Positions 45,701-56,324 of a stretch of 64,000 nt of DNA are shown one piece after another. The notes under the pieces are model-generated. The model did no database searches and had not been told where the DNA came from. It saw only the letters and a program-made list of their open reading frames with translations. A program made the position numbers and the translations under genes. Source of the stretch: Hemileia vastatrix (taxonomy: Eukaryota > Basidiomycota > Pucciniomycetes > Pucciniales > Zaghouaniaceae). Within the stretch, counting starts at the first letter, position 1, and every line of letters starts with the position of its first letter. Location: NCBI GenBank assembly GCA_030280995.1, contig JASXTE010000017.1, positions 25,866,498 to 25,930,497 on the forward strand, given 5' to 3'.

Positions 45701-47458
45701 TGAACTCTATCTTTTGGCTGAAGGATAGAGTCCACCCTGCAATAATATGATGTTTTGCTTCCACTTATAAAAACAACATTTGAACCTGTTGTATGGCTAT
45801 TTTACATCCTTAATCAATTCAAAATACACATATATTGGCTGTTTGTAATAAATACTTGTATTTGAAGTAGAAGAATTAAAAAAATATAAAAACTAGCCAT
45901 AAAGAACTAGTATATTTTATAAAAAATCATTTCATGGAATAACTGTGATAGTTATACATAAGATTAAAAAATGAATTTTACAGGTAAATTTTAGAAAAAA
46001 ATTGAAAAATGGAAAAAAGCGCCTTTGATATTAAAAATAAAAATCTCTTTTCTATATTATGAGGTGAAATTATTTATCCTTCAATTTAATATTAAATGCT
46101 GTTGGTGAGATGAAAAATAGCTATGGCTTTCCTTATAGAGTGCAGATGAGACTTGAACAAAAAATTAATTGCTATATTTTACCTTTTATATTTTTTTTGT
46201 TTTTTCTATCATTAATATAAATATCTGAATAATTATAATTAATAAATAAAAATTTAAGAAAATTAAATAATAAAGATGTTCCAATATATTTAATTATATT
46301 GATTTAGTAAAATAAAAAGCCCCTTGAGCCCTTTTCATTTCTTAAATTTTTTCACACAAAGAATTATATACAATATTATAAACATAAAAATCTTAGTTGT
46401 GATGGGAGTTGGATAGAGCTCCCAATGAGATTCTGTTCCTGACCACTGTTCAAGATAATTTAATCTGTGAGAATTTAATTTAAAATTTGATTGTAAATTA
46501 CTTAATGCATGCTCAGGTTTATCTTTTTATTGAAAAGATTTATACCAAATACTAGGAAAAGCTGAACATAAATAAAAATTTTGAATTATTCTGATTTTTT
46601 TTAATAATAAAATCTTTAAGTTTCTTCTTAATTATTATAATGTGAGTTTTCTCATAAGATAGATTAAAAAATCTTCTAAATTTTATTGTTTTTATCTAAA
46701 ATGCACATGAAAAGGCAGAACTTTTTATTTTTTTATTTAAACTAAATTTGAGGAATATTATTTTTGTATTCATTAAACATTATTTAGCTCCTTTTGATTA
46801 TCAAAATCTTTTTTCTTAGATTTTTACTACAAATTTTATAGAAATCCTCAAGTTATGGATTCAGATAGTTTAAAGATGTGAAAAAAATATTTTTCATCAA
46901 TTTGAGCTTGAAGATGATTTCAACTTACAGCCTTAAATTTTCTTTTGAAATTAAATGAAAATTTCTAAACCTATTCTATAAAAATTCATTTTTATAAAAA
47001 TGAATTTATTTAAGTATATATTCTTAATAAGGAAGATAACTTAGAAGATGCATGAATTTTTACTGTTCAATAAAATCTCAAATTATTTTTATTTTTTATA
47101 TTTTCTAATAAAGAAAATATTTTTCTTTTTTTTTGAATATTGGTGTTAAAATCATATTACTAACAAAGCATCAAAAAATTATCAATCTGTATTTTTTCAC
47201 TTGACTATAATGTTTGCATTTTGTATTGTAAATTAACATGGTCAATACTATTGTTCTTGAAAAAAAGAAGGTATTTCTGCACTATTATACTCAATTTAAA
47301 GGACAAAAAGAAAAAATTGAAATATTTCATGCTTCTATTTAAAATATTTTCTTAACTTTAAATTAATAAAAATTCAATTATTCTAATATTAGCTATTTCT
47401 ATGTGTATCACTATAAATATATAATTTTTCTCATTTCAAACTATACTCTCATATATTA
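45701..47458. other. AT-rich stretch without a recognisable gene
   Basis: Apart from a small hairpin (ACTCTATC...GATAGAGT near 45705-45732) there is no gene, array or known element visible in 1.7 kb. Confidence 0.45.
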
Positions 47459-47743
47459 GGGGGTGTCAGTTCTGGCAAATCCGCACTTACAAATCCGCAC
47501 TTAAATAAGTGCGGATTTCCAAAACACACTAGCCCCAATACTGGTGGATTTCAAAATGAAATAAGTCACTTATTTCACTCAAATCCGCACTTTCTAAACC
47601 AAAAGTGCTGATTTCACCATCAAGTCCCATTTCACTGATTTGTCAGCATCATCCCATTCATACGCAGCACTCCGCAGCATAACACTTCATAACTCAAAAA
47701 ATCGTACATCACTTACATCTTCATATCATATCATATAAGAGTT

Positions 47744-48395
47744 ATGCCTTCCTCACTTTCAAATCGTGATAAATTACATAAAGCAATGACTTTCATGGCT
47801 CTTGAACTGCTCTTGGACTCTGATTGCGATTCTGATTCTGATCTAGAAGAAGATTTTGTCTTTTTATCAAAAATGGCCACAAAAAGTTACCTTCTTCCCA
47901 GAAAGCCTCAAGTACTTCATACCCCCAAGTACACCATCCAAACACTTCTTAAACTATCTACACCCAGTTTTAGATAGCTGTTCAGGACTTCTCAGGAATG
48001 TTTCCTTAAATTGCTTGAGCTTATTCAGGATCATCCCATATTTCACAATAATTCTCAAAAAGAACAACAACATCCTTCAATTCAATTGGCCATCACACTA
48101 TGTCATTTGGTTTCAAATGGTAATGGAGCTGCTTTGAAATGTTTAGAAAATGTCTTTGATTTAGGGTATGGTTCAGTTAACACTTATACCAAACAATGTA
48201 TCACTGCCATCAACTCCTTGTAATCTCAACTTCTCACCTGGCCAACAAAAGTAGAGCGACTTGAATCATCTCAGGTTATGCAAGCAGAGGGCTTCCCAGG
48301 ATGTATTGGTTTTGTTGATGGTACTGCTATTCCTTTGAGCCAGAAACCTGCTCAAGGTGGAAACAATTACTTTCACATTCTTGTCAAAAATTTTC
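47744..48395 (+). pseudogene. PIF/Harbinger transposase, N-terminal half, two stops
   Basis: One frame runs from ATG 47744 with an acidic start (DSDCDSDSDLEED), then SFR-stop-LFRTSQECFLKLLELI, QLAITLCHLVSNGNGAA, and the DDE-type motif GFPGCIGFVDGTAIPLSQKP with the first catalytic Asp. Stops at 47975-47977 and 48221-48223 interrupt it. After GGNNYF (about 48375) homology ends in a tandemly duplicated ~115-bp stretch (48375-48575). The remaining catalytic residues are not found in this orientation; a weakly similar piece may lie inverted at 48784-48600. The motif set is typical of the HARBI1-like nuclease family. Confidence 0.75.
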
Positions 48396-48575
48396 ACCAA
48401 AATATTTACAAGTCAAAAAAATTCTATATCTGTTTTAAAAAATTGGCAATACTCTCCCCTGCATTTTATTGAAGCAAGGGGTGGATATCACCAAAATTTT
48501 TCTAAGTCATCAATTTCACATGTCAGATTTAAAAATTTGGCAATACCCCCCCTGCATTTTATTGAAGTAAGTGCT
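48375..48575. repeat. Duplicated ~115-bp segment interrupting the transposase
   Basis: Two neighbouring blocks share TTTCACAT, GT.A.AAAAAATTGGCAATAC and CCCCTGCATTTTATTGAAG. They lie at the point where transposase homology ends. Confidence 0.6.
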
Positions 48576-48929
48576 GGAAGTGATCTAAATTTAATATAAT
48601 TACTTAAATTATTAAAAAAATATCTAATATATATCACTTTCCCTAGTTTAAAGTAATGACAATCCCTCAAGCCAAAATGCAGATCAAATCTAGAAACAAA
48701 AGTTTGGGACTTTCCACAAGTATAGGCTAGAGGAACCCCATGAAACAAACAAATGTTATCATGATTACCATTTATACAACACAAGGTTGTGGGCCCATTA
48801 CTTTAGTTGAGGAAATTGATGCATAAAAAATATTTATTAAAAATTTACAAAAAAATATAAATTTTTTGATGACAACTCTAATCCCCATACTTTTTGGATC
48901 TAAATAAAGTTTTTTTAAATCAATTAACT

Positions 48930-49498
48930 TTACCTTCTTTCATTACCTTATTGATTCTTTGAATCAACTTATGACTGGTTTGAAATGAGCAACCAAAATG
49001 TGTTAAATCTTGACAGGATTCCAAACCAGGAGGAGCTTTGGTTGTTTGATGATTATCCTTAGAAGAATTCCAAATAGTTTCAATGATACCATTTCCGAAA
49101 CCAAAATCAATGATGCACCGGTGGTCTGGAAAATATAAACCATGTCATTAGATTTTAGCTGGAGATGGTATTGGTTGGCCAGTAATTGGTTTGATATATG
49201 AGAATATACCAAAAGTAAGAAAATTGGTGTCCTTGGTATCGGTGTGAATTTTATTGTAAAATCCAGAATGAGTGATAATAACATTAGAAAATAAAAGATA
49301 TTCGTGGCTGATATCTTCCCATTTGGAGTCACACCAATTTGGTATTCCAACTTTGGTTGCAAGTTCATGATTTTTTTCAAATGCTTCATTACAGTGCTTT
49401 TTGAGTCGAAGAGCAAGAAAAGAGTTAAAGGAAGGTAGAGTGTCCCATAAGTGAAAATCTTCATCTTTTTGAGCTTTAGTGATATTCTTGAGCAACAA
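48930..49498 (-). pseudogene. TET/JBP-like 2-oxoglutarate/Fe(II) dioxygenase fragment
   Basis: On the minus strand one frame carries LPSFNSFLALRLKKHC, then the iron-binding HxD in FYNKIHTDTKDTNFLTFG, two adjacent stops (TAA TGA at about 49149-49154), and in the same frame LYFPDHRCIIDFGFGNGII, ETIW and DNHQTT (second histidine), ending with CSFQTSHKLIQRINKV. Order and spacing match the TET-like oxygenases that are expanded in basidiomycetes and often ride on transposons; the classic members oxidise 5-methylcytosine or thymine. The arginine expected before the final strand appears as THFG, so co-substrate binding may be lost. It lies within a Harbinger element on the strand opposite the transposase. 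Confidence 0.65.
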
Positions 49499-49611
49499 AT
49501 ATATGCCTATATAATTGAAATGCCTAGATAATAATCATATAAGAGTTTCAGAATCCTTATCCTCTAAATATGCAATATGAAAATGTGAAATAAGACAAGT
49601 GAAATTTGGAA

Positions 49612-49885
49612 AAAAGGCTCAACTTCAAAGGTCAAAATCTCAGCAACCACTGAACCTAATTCAAAACTGTTTGTGGGAAATAAAAGATATGCTTTAGTAG
49701 AGTCTTCAGTTAAAGGACATGTGATTTAAATAAACCTAACCCTAATTTGTTACATAAAAAAATGAAATAAAAATTTAAATTGGGAAAAAAAGGCTCAACT
49801 TTAACGGTCAATATCTCTGCAACCACTGAATCAAATTCAAATCTGTTTGTGGGAAATGAAAGGTAGCCTTCAGGAGAATCTTCAG
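49612..49885. repeat. Two-copy tandem duplication of about 175 bp
   Basis: Blocks starting GGCTCAACTT near 49616 and 49791 share GGTCAA.ATCTC.GCAACCACTGAA, AAACTGTTTGTGGGAAAT and GTCTTCAGT-type stretches. It lies upstream of the TET/JBP-like remnant. Confidence 0.7.
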
Positions 49886-51812
49886 TAAAAAGAACATTAG
49901 ATTTGAATAAAACTAACACTAATTCCGAGTCTGATTTTCAAAATTTTACAAAAACTTGAAAAGTGGTAATGAAGATGAGATCAAAAGGTGTTTTATAAGT
50001 TCACTGTTATCCAGATAAGAGTCATACATATATTTAAGTATGAACTTTTCATAAAAGGAATGAGATATCATATAGGCATGAAAAAAAGGAGATGAAACTT
50101 ACCTTGATTGAAAAGTAGGAAAAATAGAGTGAGAAAGATTGATGTTGGAATTGTGGGGAAATTGAATATGGAGTAAGTGAAATGCATAAAGAATGTGCAC
50201 TGTATGTGTTTCAATGAAATGGAGCCAAAAAAAAGTGAAATAAGGGAAAGGGGGGATAATGACCATGCCAAGGAGGGATGAAGAGTAGGGTGATGGAGCT
50301 AAAAAAGAAAGTAAAGAGGGAGAAAAAAAAAAGGTTAATTATACCATTGAAATCCAAAATAACCACTTACAAAAAAAATTTAGATAAAAAAAATAAAATA
50401 AACAGAAAAAAACAAAAAAAATTATAATTAGTAATCAAAAAATCAAAAAAAAAGAATAAAGTGACTTACCTGGAGAGATGAGATGACAAAATGAATGAAA
50501 CCAAATTGTTTGAGGGATGAATGAAAAAAAAAATCACTGACAAAATATGCGATTTCATGTTGAGCTGGTGAAAGAAAACCAATGAGCCATCCAAAAAAAA
50601 AATTTCACCGTAAATTCCAAAAAAAATGAATATGCAACAAACCAAAATACCAACCCAAGTGAATGAAGTACACAAAGAGGAAATTTGGAGAGTACAAAAT
50701 GGTATGGGAAAGAAAGGGATGATGTGGCCAACATGTGGTTTTGAAAAAAAAATCACAAAAAAAGTGCTGATTTGAGGTCAGAAATGACACCCATAGAAAA
50801 AAGATTAAGAAGTAGAAGAAATAAGTAAAAAAGAATGTAAACATGCCCGGTCAAAATATTGAAAATGTCAGGAAGGGGTGTCTGCCGAGGATTGATGGGT
50901 AGGTAGCGAGGAAGGTCAGTGTGTCACATGTGACAGGGATGGGGTAAGAAAGGAAGGGATGTTTTGTGGCCAAAATGTGGTTGTGAAAAATAACGGGAAA
51001 AAAGTGCTGATTTGAGGTCATAACTGACACCCTTTTTTGAAATAAGTGACTTTTTTGCAAAATTTAAGTGCTGATTTGTAAGTGCTGATTTGGTTTGAAA
51101 TCCGCACTTAAGTTAAGTGCGGATTTGCCAGAACTGACACCCCCTATTGATTCTTCTATAAATATAATCATGCATTGTTACATAAAAATTCACTTTAATA
51201 CATAATAGGGGGTGTCAGTTCTGGAAAATCCACACTTAACATAAATGCAGATTTCAACCCAAATCAGCACTTACAAACCAGCACTTAAATTATTCAAATA
51301 AGTCACTTCTTTCACAAATGGGTGTCAGTTCTGACCTCAAATCAGCAATTTTTTTGTGATTTTTTTTCACAACCACATGTTGGCCACATCATCCCTGTCA
51401 CATGTGACACACTGATCTCCATCCCCTCCTCCATCCTCAATTAGATTTGAAACATTTATTGCAACATTTTAACTAGGCATGTTTTTTTCTTTGTTTTTTA
51501 TCAACCTCCTTCTTAATCTCTTTTATTGTAACATACCAGTTTCATAATTCCTCCACAAAAATACAACACTCAAAAGGCATCTCAAAAATATTATTCATCA
51601 CAAAAGTCTCCTCGTAATGCTAGCCCCTCACCTGAGAAATCAAAGTGTGGACAGCTAAAAAAGGAAGATTATCTTGTCATCATAAACTTCCTCAAAATAA
51701 AATCAAATTATGACGCATGTTTTGGATGTGAGAAGTCAACCCGCATTGGAATTCCACATTCATCAAAGGTTTTTGATGGCAAATGAAGAATAGAGAAAAA
51801 AAAAGGGAGAAT

Positions 51813-52610
51813 TTTCAAGGGGTCCTTTTGGTCTAGAAGATTTGTTCGAGGTTTATACGAGGTTTTTAGGGGCTTCAATGGACTCTCAAAAGTATAGTAC
51901 GTCTTCCTTAACCAATCTGATTGCTTTACTAAAATAATAAGAGGTAGTTTTGAATATTAATATAGATTATAGATTAGAATTACAATGTTGTAAATACTAA
52001 TGTTATAAAATATAGAAATAGAAGTAATTGTTTGTTGTAAAAGTAATAAGTAAGTAAGGAATTTAGGAATGTCCTGAAAAGCACAAAAGTGAGGGCCTTT
52101 TATAGGCAAAACATGAGGGAATAAAAGACACGGAATTTACACCATCTAATGTAAGAATGTGAGAAAGAAGCTGACTAAAAGGAATATATATATGACATAA
52201 GAAATAAATTTAATTGGTACGTCAACAAGGGCATCAATTTTATTAGTAATAAGGTATGAGTTCCTTGGACTGTCACAATTAATTACATCACAATTAAATT
52301 AATTATATTAGTTTCACGGAATTTCCAGATCACTCAATGAAGTAATATAATAATCTTAAGGTTTTTTTATTATAATTTTATTATTAATTTTTATTCCCAA
52401 TCAACTATACTATTGAGCACGGTGTTAGGGAGTAAAAATGTATGGGACATTTATTTACATTAATAATTTATACTACTTAATATACTTAACTGGTTAGTTG
52501 TAAGTAATACATAAGTAAGTAATTAATTATTAGTAAGAAGAAGGGGTGTGGCTTCATCTCAGTAAAATAATTAATTATTTTACCGGGTAAATCTAGTAGC
52601 CTGGCCAACA
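51813..52610 (-). repeat. 3' LTR of Gypsy C
   Basis: It aligns along its length with 59780-60562 (GTCCTTTTGGTCTAGAAG near the start, TTTTACCGGGTAA.TCTAGTAG near the end), with about 15 bases extra and scattered changes. Confidence 0.9.
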
Positions 52611-52622
52611 CTTCCTCACTCT
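52611..52622 (-). promoter_or_regulatory. Polypurine tract of Gypsy C
   Basis: On the minus strand AGAGTGAGGAAG directly precedes the 3' LTR. Confidence 0.6.
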
Positions 52623-52639
52623 AAAAAAAATAAAAAAAA

Positions 52640-53830
52640 TTCTATGATTTTTTCTTTTTATACTTTTTTAGTAGAGTAGGAAGATTAGATGTCTCCTTCC
52701 CAGGTATCCAAGAATCATATTCAGATGATTTATTTTTGAACCTCAATAAGTATTCTGTACCTTTTTCAGCAGTGACTATTCTGTCATTTAGAATTTTTTC
52801 AATTTCTGCTGTCTCAGTGATTTCATTAGGGGTCTTTTTTTTGGTCTTCCCCTCCTCTTTGGAAATAAATCACTATTGCATGTGTAAGGTTTCAGAAGAG
52901 ATATTGGAAAAACAGGATGTTTTCTTTCATATGGAGAATACAAAATAACCTCAACTGCATTATCTCCAATCATTCTTCTGACAACAAATGGACCAACAAA
53001 TGGGTCTCTCAATTTGTTATTACCTTGTAAATTGAAGTGGACTGTAGAAATCAACACTTCATCACCCTTTTTAAAAGTGTATTCTTTATGGGATTTGTCC
53101 CATCTCTTCTTCTCATATTAAAATGATTTTTCAATACATTTTTGAGCATGATTTCTGCACAGAAGTTGCATTTGAAGAAAAGACTTTACACCAGGATGTA
53201 TATCCAATTTAGGTATTTTGTTATTGAGAATTTGGGAAGGAGTATTTGGAACATATCCAAGCCAGAGCTCAAAAGGTTTTCTTTGAGTAACAGAATAAAC
53301 AGTGCTATTATAAGCAAATTCCAACCCAGGAAGTAAAGTAACCCAATCATGAGTGAATCTGTCATTATCTTTATACTCAAGGCCAAAGGCACAATACCTT
53401 CTTATAATGTCCTCTAAAGTCTGAATCATTCTTTCAGCTAAGCCATCAGTCTGTAGATGATGGGCAGTAGAACGTTTCAGATCACAACCACAAACATCCA
53501 TCAGAGACATCCAAAATTCAGAAGTAAATTTAGGGTCTCTGTCAGAGATTATGGCTTTAGGAAAACCAGCAGTATTGAGCATATGAGACCACCATAAGTA
53601 AGCTAATTCTTTAGTGGAAACATCCTTGTGGGTAGGGATAAATTTACACATTTTAGTGAATATGTCCACAATAACCCAACAAGAGTTATAACTGTCTTTA
53701 CCAGCAATAGGTAATCCTGTTACAAAATCCATGTTTATTATCTGCCATGGTTCATCAGGAGGTTCAATAGGTTGCATTAATCCAGCTCTTTTACCAGTAA
53801 ATCTTTTTGATTTTTGGCAAGAATCACAAG
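52640..53830 (-). pseudogene. Pol of Gypsy C: integrase and chromodomain
   Basis: After a TGA at about 53841, integrase continues with ESCDSCQ, the core NMDFVTGLP, ISDRDPKFTSEFW and HLQTDGLAERMIQTLEDIIR (D, D, E). The C-terminal domain (53057-52790) has KLRDPFVGPFVVRRMIGDN and HPVFPISLLKPY. In a shifted frame next to it, EIEKILNDRI and GTEYLLRFKNKSSEYDSW (about 52815-52690) form a chromodomain. Small shifts and stops make this copy inactive. Confidence 0.75.
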
Positions 53831-53840
53831 ATTCAACATA

Positions 53841-56324
53841 TCATTTTGTGTCTTCAGACATATTAAACCACCAAGCAGTGTTCTTAATTCTGATTGTTGT
53901 TTTCTCAAGATCAAAATGTCCAGCTAATATGCTATCATGACAACTTTTAAAGATGATTTCTCTCATAGAAGGAGGAATAACAATAACATTACTCAACTTC
54001 CTCCTATAATATAGATATCCTTCATCTATAGAAAATTTACCTTTTTCCAAAGCCTTCTGGTACTTTGGTGGGAGGGTTTTAATTAATGCTTGTATTGAAG
54101 CATTCTTTGGATCATTTAATATGGTACATAACTTTTTTAAGTCAGCGTCCTTATCATATGAATCCAGAATAAGCTGTAATAGCTCTTCCTCCATATCAAC
54201 CACCTATAACCCATATATATGAATAATTTCATCCTCAGAATCATAAGCAGGATTAGAGTCATCATTTGGTAAAGGTAACCTTGATAAAATATCCACATTT
54301 GAGTGAACAATACCAGCCCTATGAATTATTGTCATTCTTCCTCTGTATTCTTGAACAGCCAACTTCCATCTGAACATATGTCTGTTAGGTGTTTTCAAGT
54401 TTAAAAGGGATTTAACTGCACTGCAGTCAGTGACAAGTTCAAAATTCTGGTCATCTAGGTAATAATGTAGCTTCTCTAGAGCCCACACTACAGCTAAACA
54501 TTCCAATTGAGTAGCACCATATTTCAATTCACTATTTATCAAGGTTCTTGAAATATAACAAATTACTACTTCTGAAACTTTATCATTTATCACTTTTTTT
54601 TGATGGAGGGCAGCACCAAGACCAATGAAACTGGCATCAGTGTACAAAACAAATGGTTGATTAAAGTCAGGTAAAGCAAGAATTGGTGCTGACATCAAAC
54701 AGTGTTTCATAGTGTCAAAGGCTCTATGTCTTTCACTATTCCAGACAAATGCAACATCCTTTCTAGTTAATTGGGTAAGGGGTAAAGCTATGACTTGGTA
54801 ATTTTTAATATACTGTCTATAGTGTCCACACATTCCCAAAAAACTCTGGAGCTCCCTAACAGTAGTAGGAGCCTTCACCTGTTGTATGGCTGCCACTTTG
54901 TTTTGGTCAACACATATCTGTAAGCCTGAAACAACATGACCAAGAACTTTTAAAGAATGGAAACCAAATTTACATTTCTTCAAAGCAAATGTCATATTTA
55001 TTTCATCCATTTTCTGGAACACTTTACACAGGTGGTTAAGATGGTCCTCAAATGTTTTTGAGAATATAATGATATCATCAATATAAACCATCAGCCATCC
55101 TTCAATTATCTCTTGATATAATGTGTTATCCACGACTTTTTGGAAAACTGAAGGGGCATTTTTAGGGCCAAAAGGCATCCTAATATACTTATAAATACCC
55201 ATATGAGTAGCAATAATCAGAAAATTCTGAAAATTTTCCTTAACAGGTACCTGGTGATATCCCTTGTTACCATCCAAACAGCTGATATATTTAGCACCCT
55301 GTAAAGTAGCATGTATAGAGCTAATTCTAGGTAAAGGGTAGATATTATCAACAGTATAAGTATTCAGTGCTCTATAATCACCACATAAACTGGCTTTATC
55401 TTTCTCATAAGAAATTAGGACAGGTGAGATAACACAATGTTTAGGTGTTTCAACTACCTTTTCAATAATATTCATTTTCAAAAGGGTAGAGATATTGTCT
55501 TCAATATCTTTTCTCTTTGTGGGAGAAGCAGGATAAGGATTCTTCTTTAAACTAGGAGGTATATCAGTTAATGTACAAGACAATGAAAGTTTTATTTCCT
55601 CTTTAACTAATCCCAGTTCATGTGACCCATGAGAAAAGGCCATAGGAAAAGACTTTATCAAGTTAAAGATGGAATCTTTATCCTCACCAGAAAGTTGTTC
55701 TCCAAAAGAGGCATTGCCAAATTCAGACATAAGGGCATGCATTTCTTTTGTAGATCTTCCTTTATATTGAACCACAGAATTTCATGTGTTCAATTCTGGT
55801 TTTAATAATCTTTTAGGGGAGGAAATCTTGAATTTTTTCTTCCCATTCATCCCCATTGTGAAACATTGGTTTGATGGATCCAATTTTATGCCATACTTGG
55901 TTAAAATATCATTCCCTACAATAAACCAATTGCTTAAGTTATCATTTTTCATGACAAATAAATCACAAATAGATCTTACAAAACCATGGTTATATTTAAA
56001 ATATACTGTGGCTTTGTATTTACCAATGGGGGACAAAACAGAGCCATACCCTCTCCAATTTTCAGAAATGATAGGCAACAGTTTAGATTTATAGTCTTGA
56101 TCTACTGAAGCAAGTGCTCTTTCAGATACTACATTTCCTCCAGCTCCAGAATCCAGAACAACTTCAATTCTGGTTCCATTGATCAAGACTGGTGCCTTGA
56201 GAGGGGCAATAACAATTGAGCTATCCTCAATGTTCTTTATGATCTCAGCATCTTCAACTGTAGATAAATTATTATTATCAATATCAATAGTATTTAAATA
56301 ATGGATATCCTCTTCCAGAATCAA
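53841..56324 (-). pseudogene. Pol of Gypsy C: protease, RT, RNase H, integrase start
   Basis: Protease (56324-55782) has VVLDSGAGGNVVS. One in-frame TGA (55784-55782) precedes RT, whose frame (55775-54204) shows LCGDYRALNTY, MPFGPKNAPSVFQ and MVYIDDIIIFSKTF, then RNase H with FVLYTDASFIGLGAAL. A TAG ends it at 54204-54206. The integrase zinc-binding segment follows in 54203-53841 (CHDSILAGHFDLEKTTI). Only single stops separate large intact blocks, so this element decayed fairly recently. Confidence 0.85.

Larger units (their letters stand above)
47459..51144. mobile_element. PIF/Harbinger element with transposase and TET/JBP-like gene remnants
   Basis: The left end GGGGGTGTCAGTTCTGGCAA is mirrored by TTGCCAGAACTGACACCCCC at 51144; TA flanks both. 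Palindromes AAATCCGCACTTA... lie just inside each end (47491-47518 and 51098-51126). Inside are a broken transposase on the plus strand (47744-48395) and a broken TET/JBP-like oxygenase on the minus strand (48930-49498). Second, inner copies of the terminal motif occur near 50780 and 51010, so the right end has been duplicated. Confidence 0.75.

Noticed and set aside
45281..45764. Ser/Pro/Leu-rich minus-strand frames
   Set aside because: They come from the purine-rich strand read in reverse; composition alone explains them.
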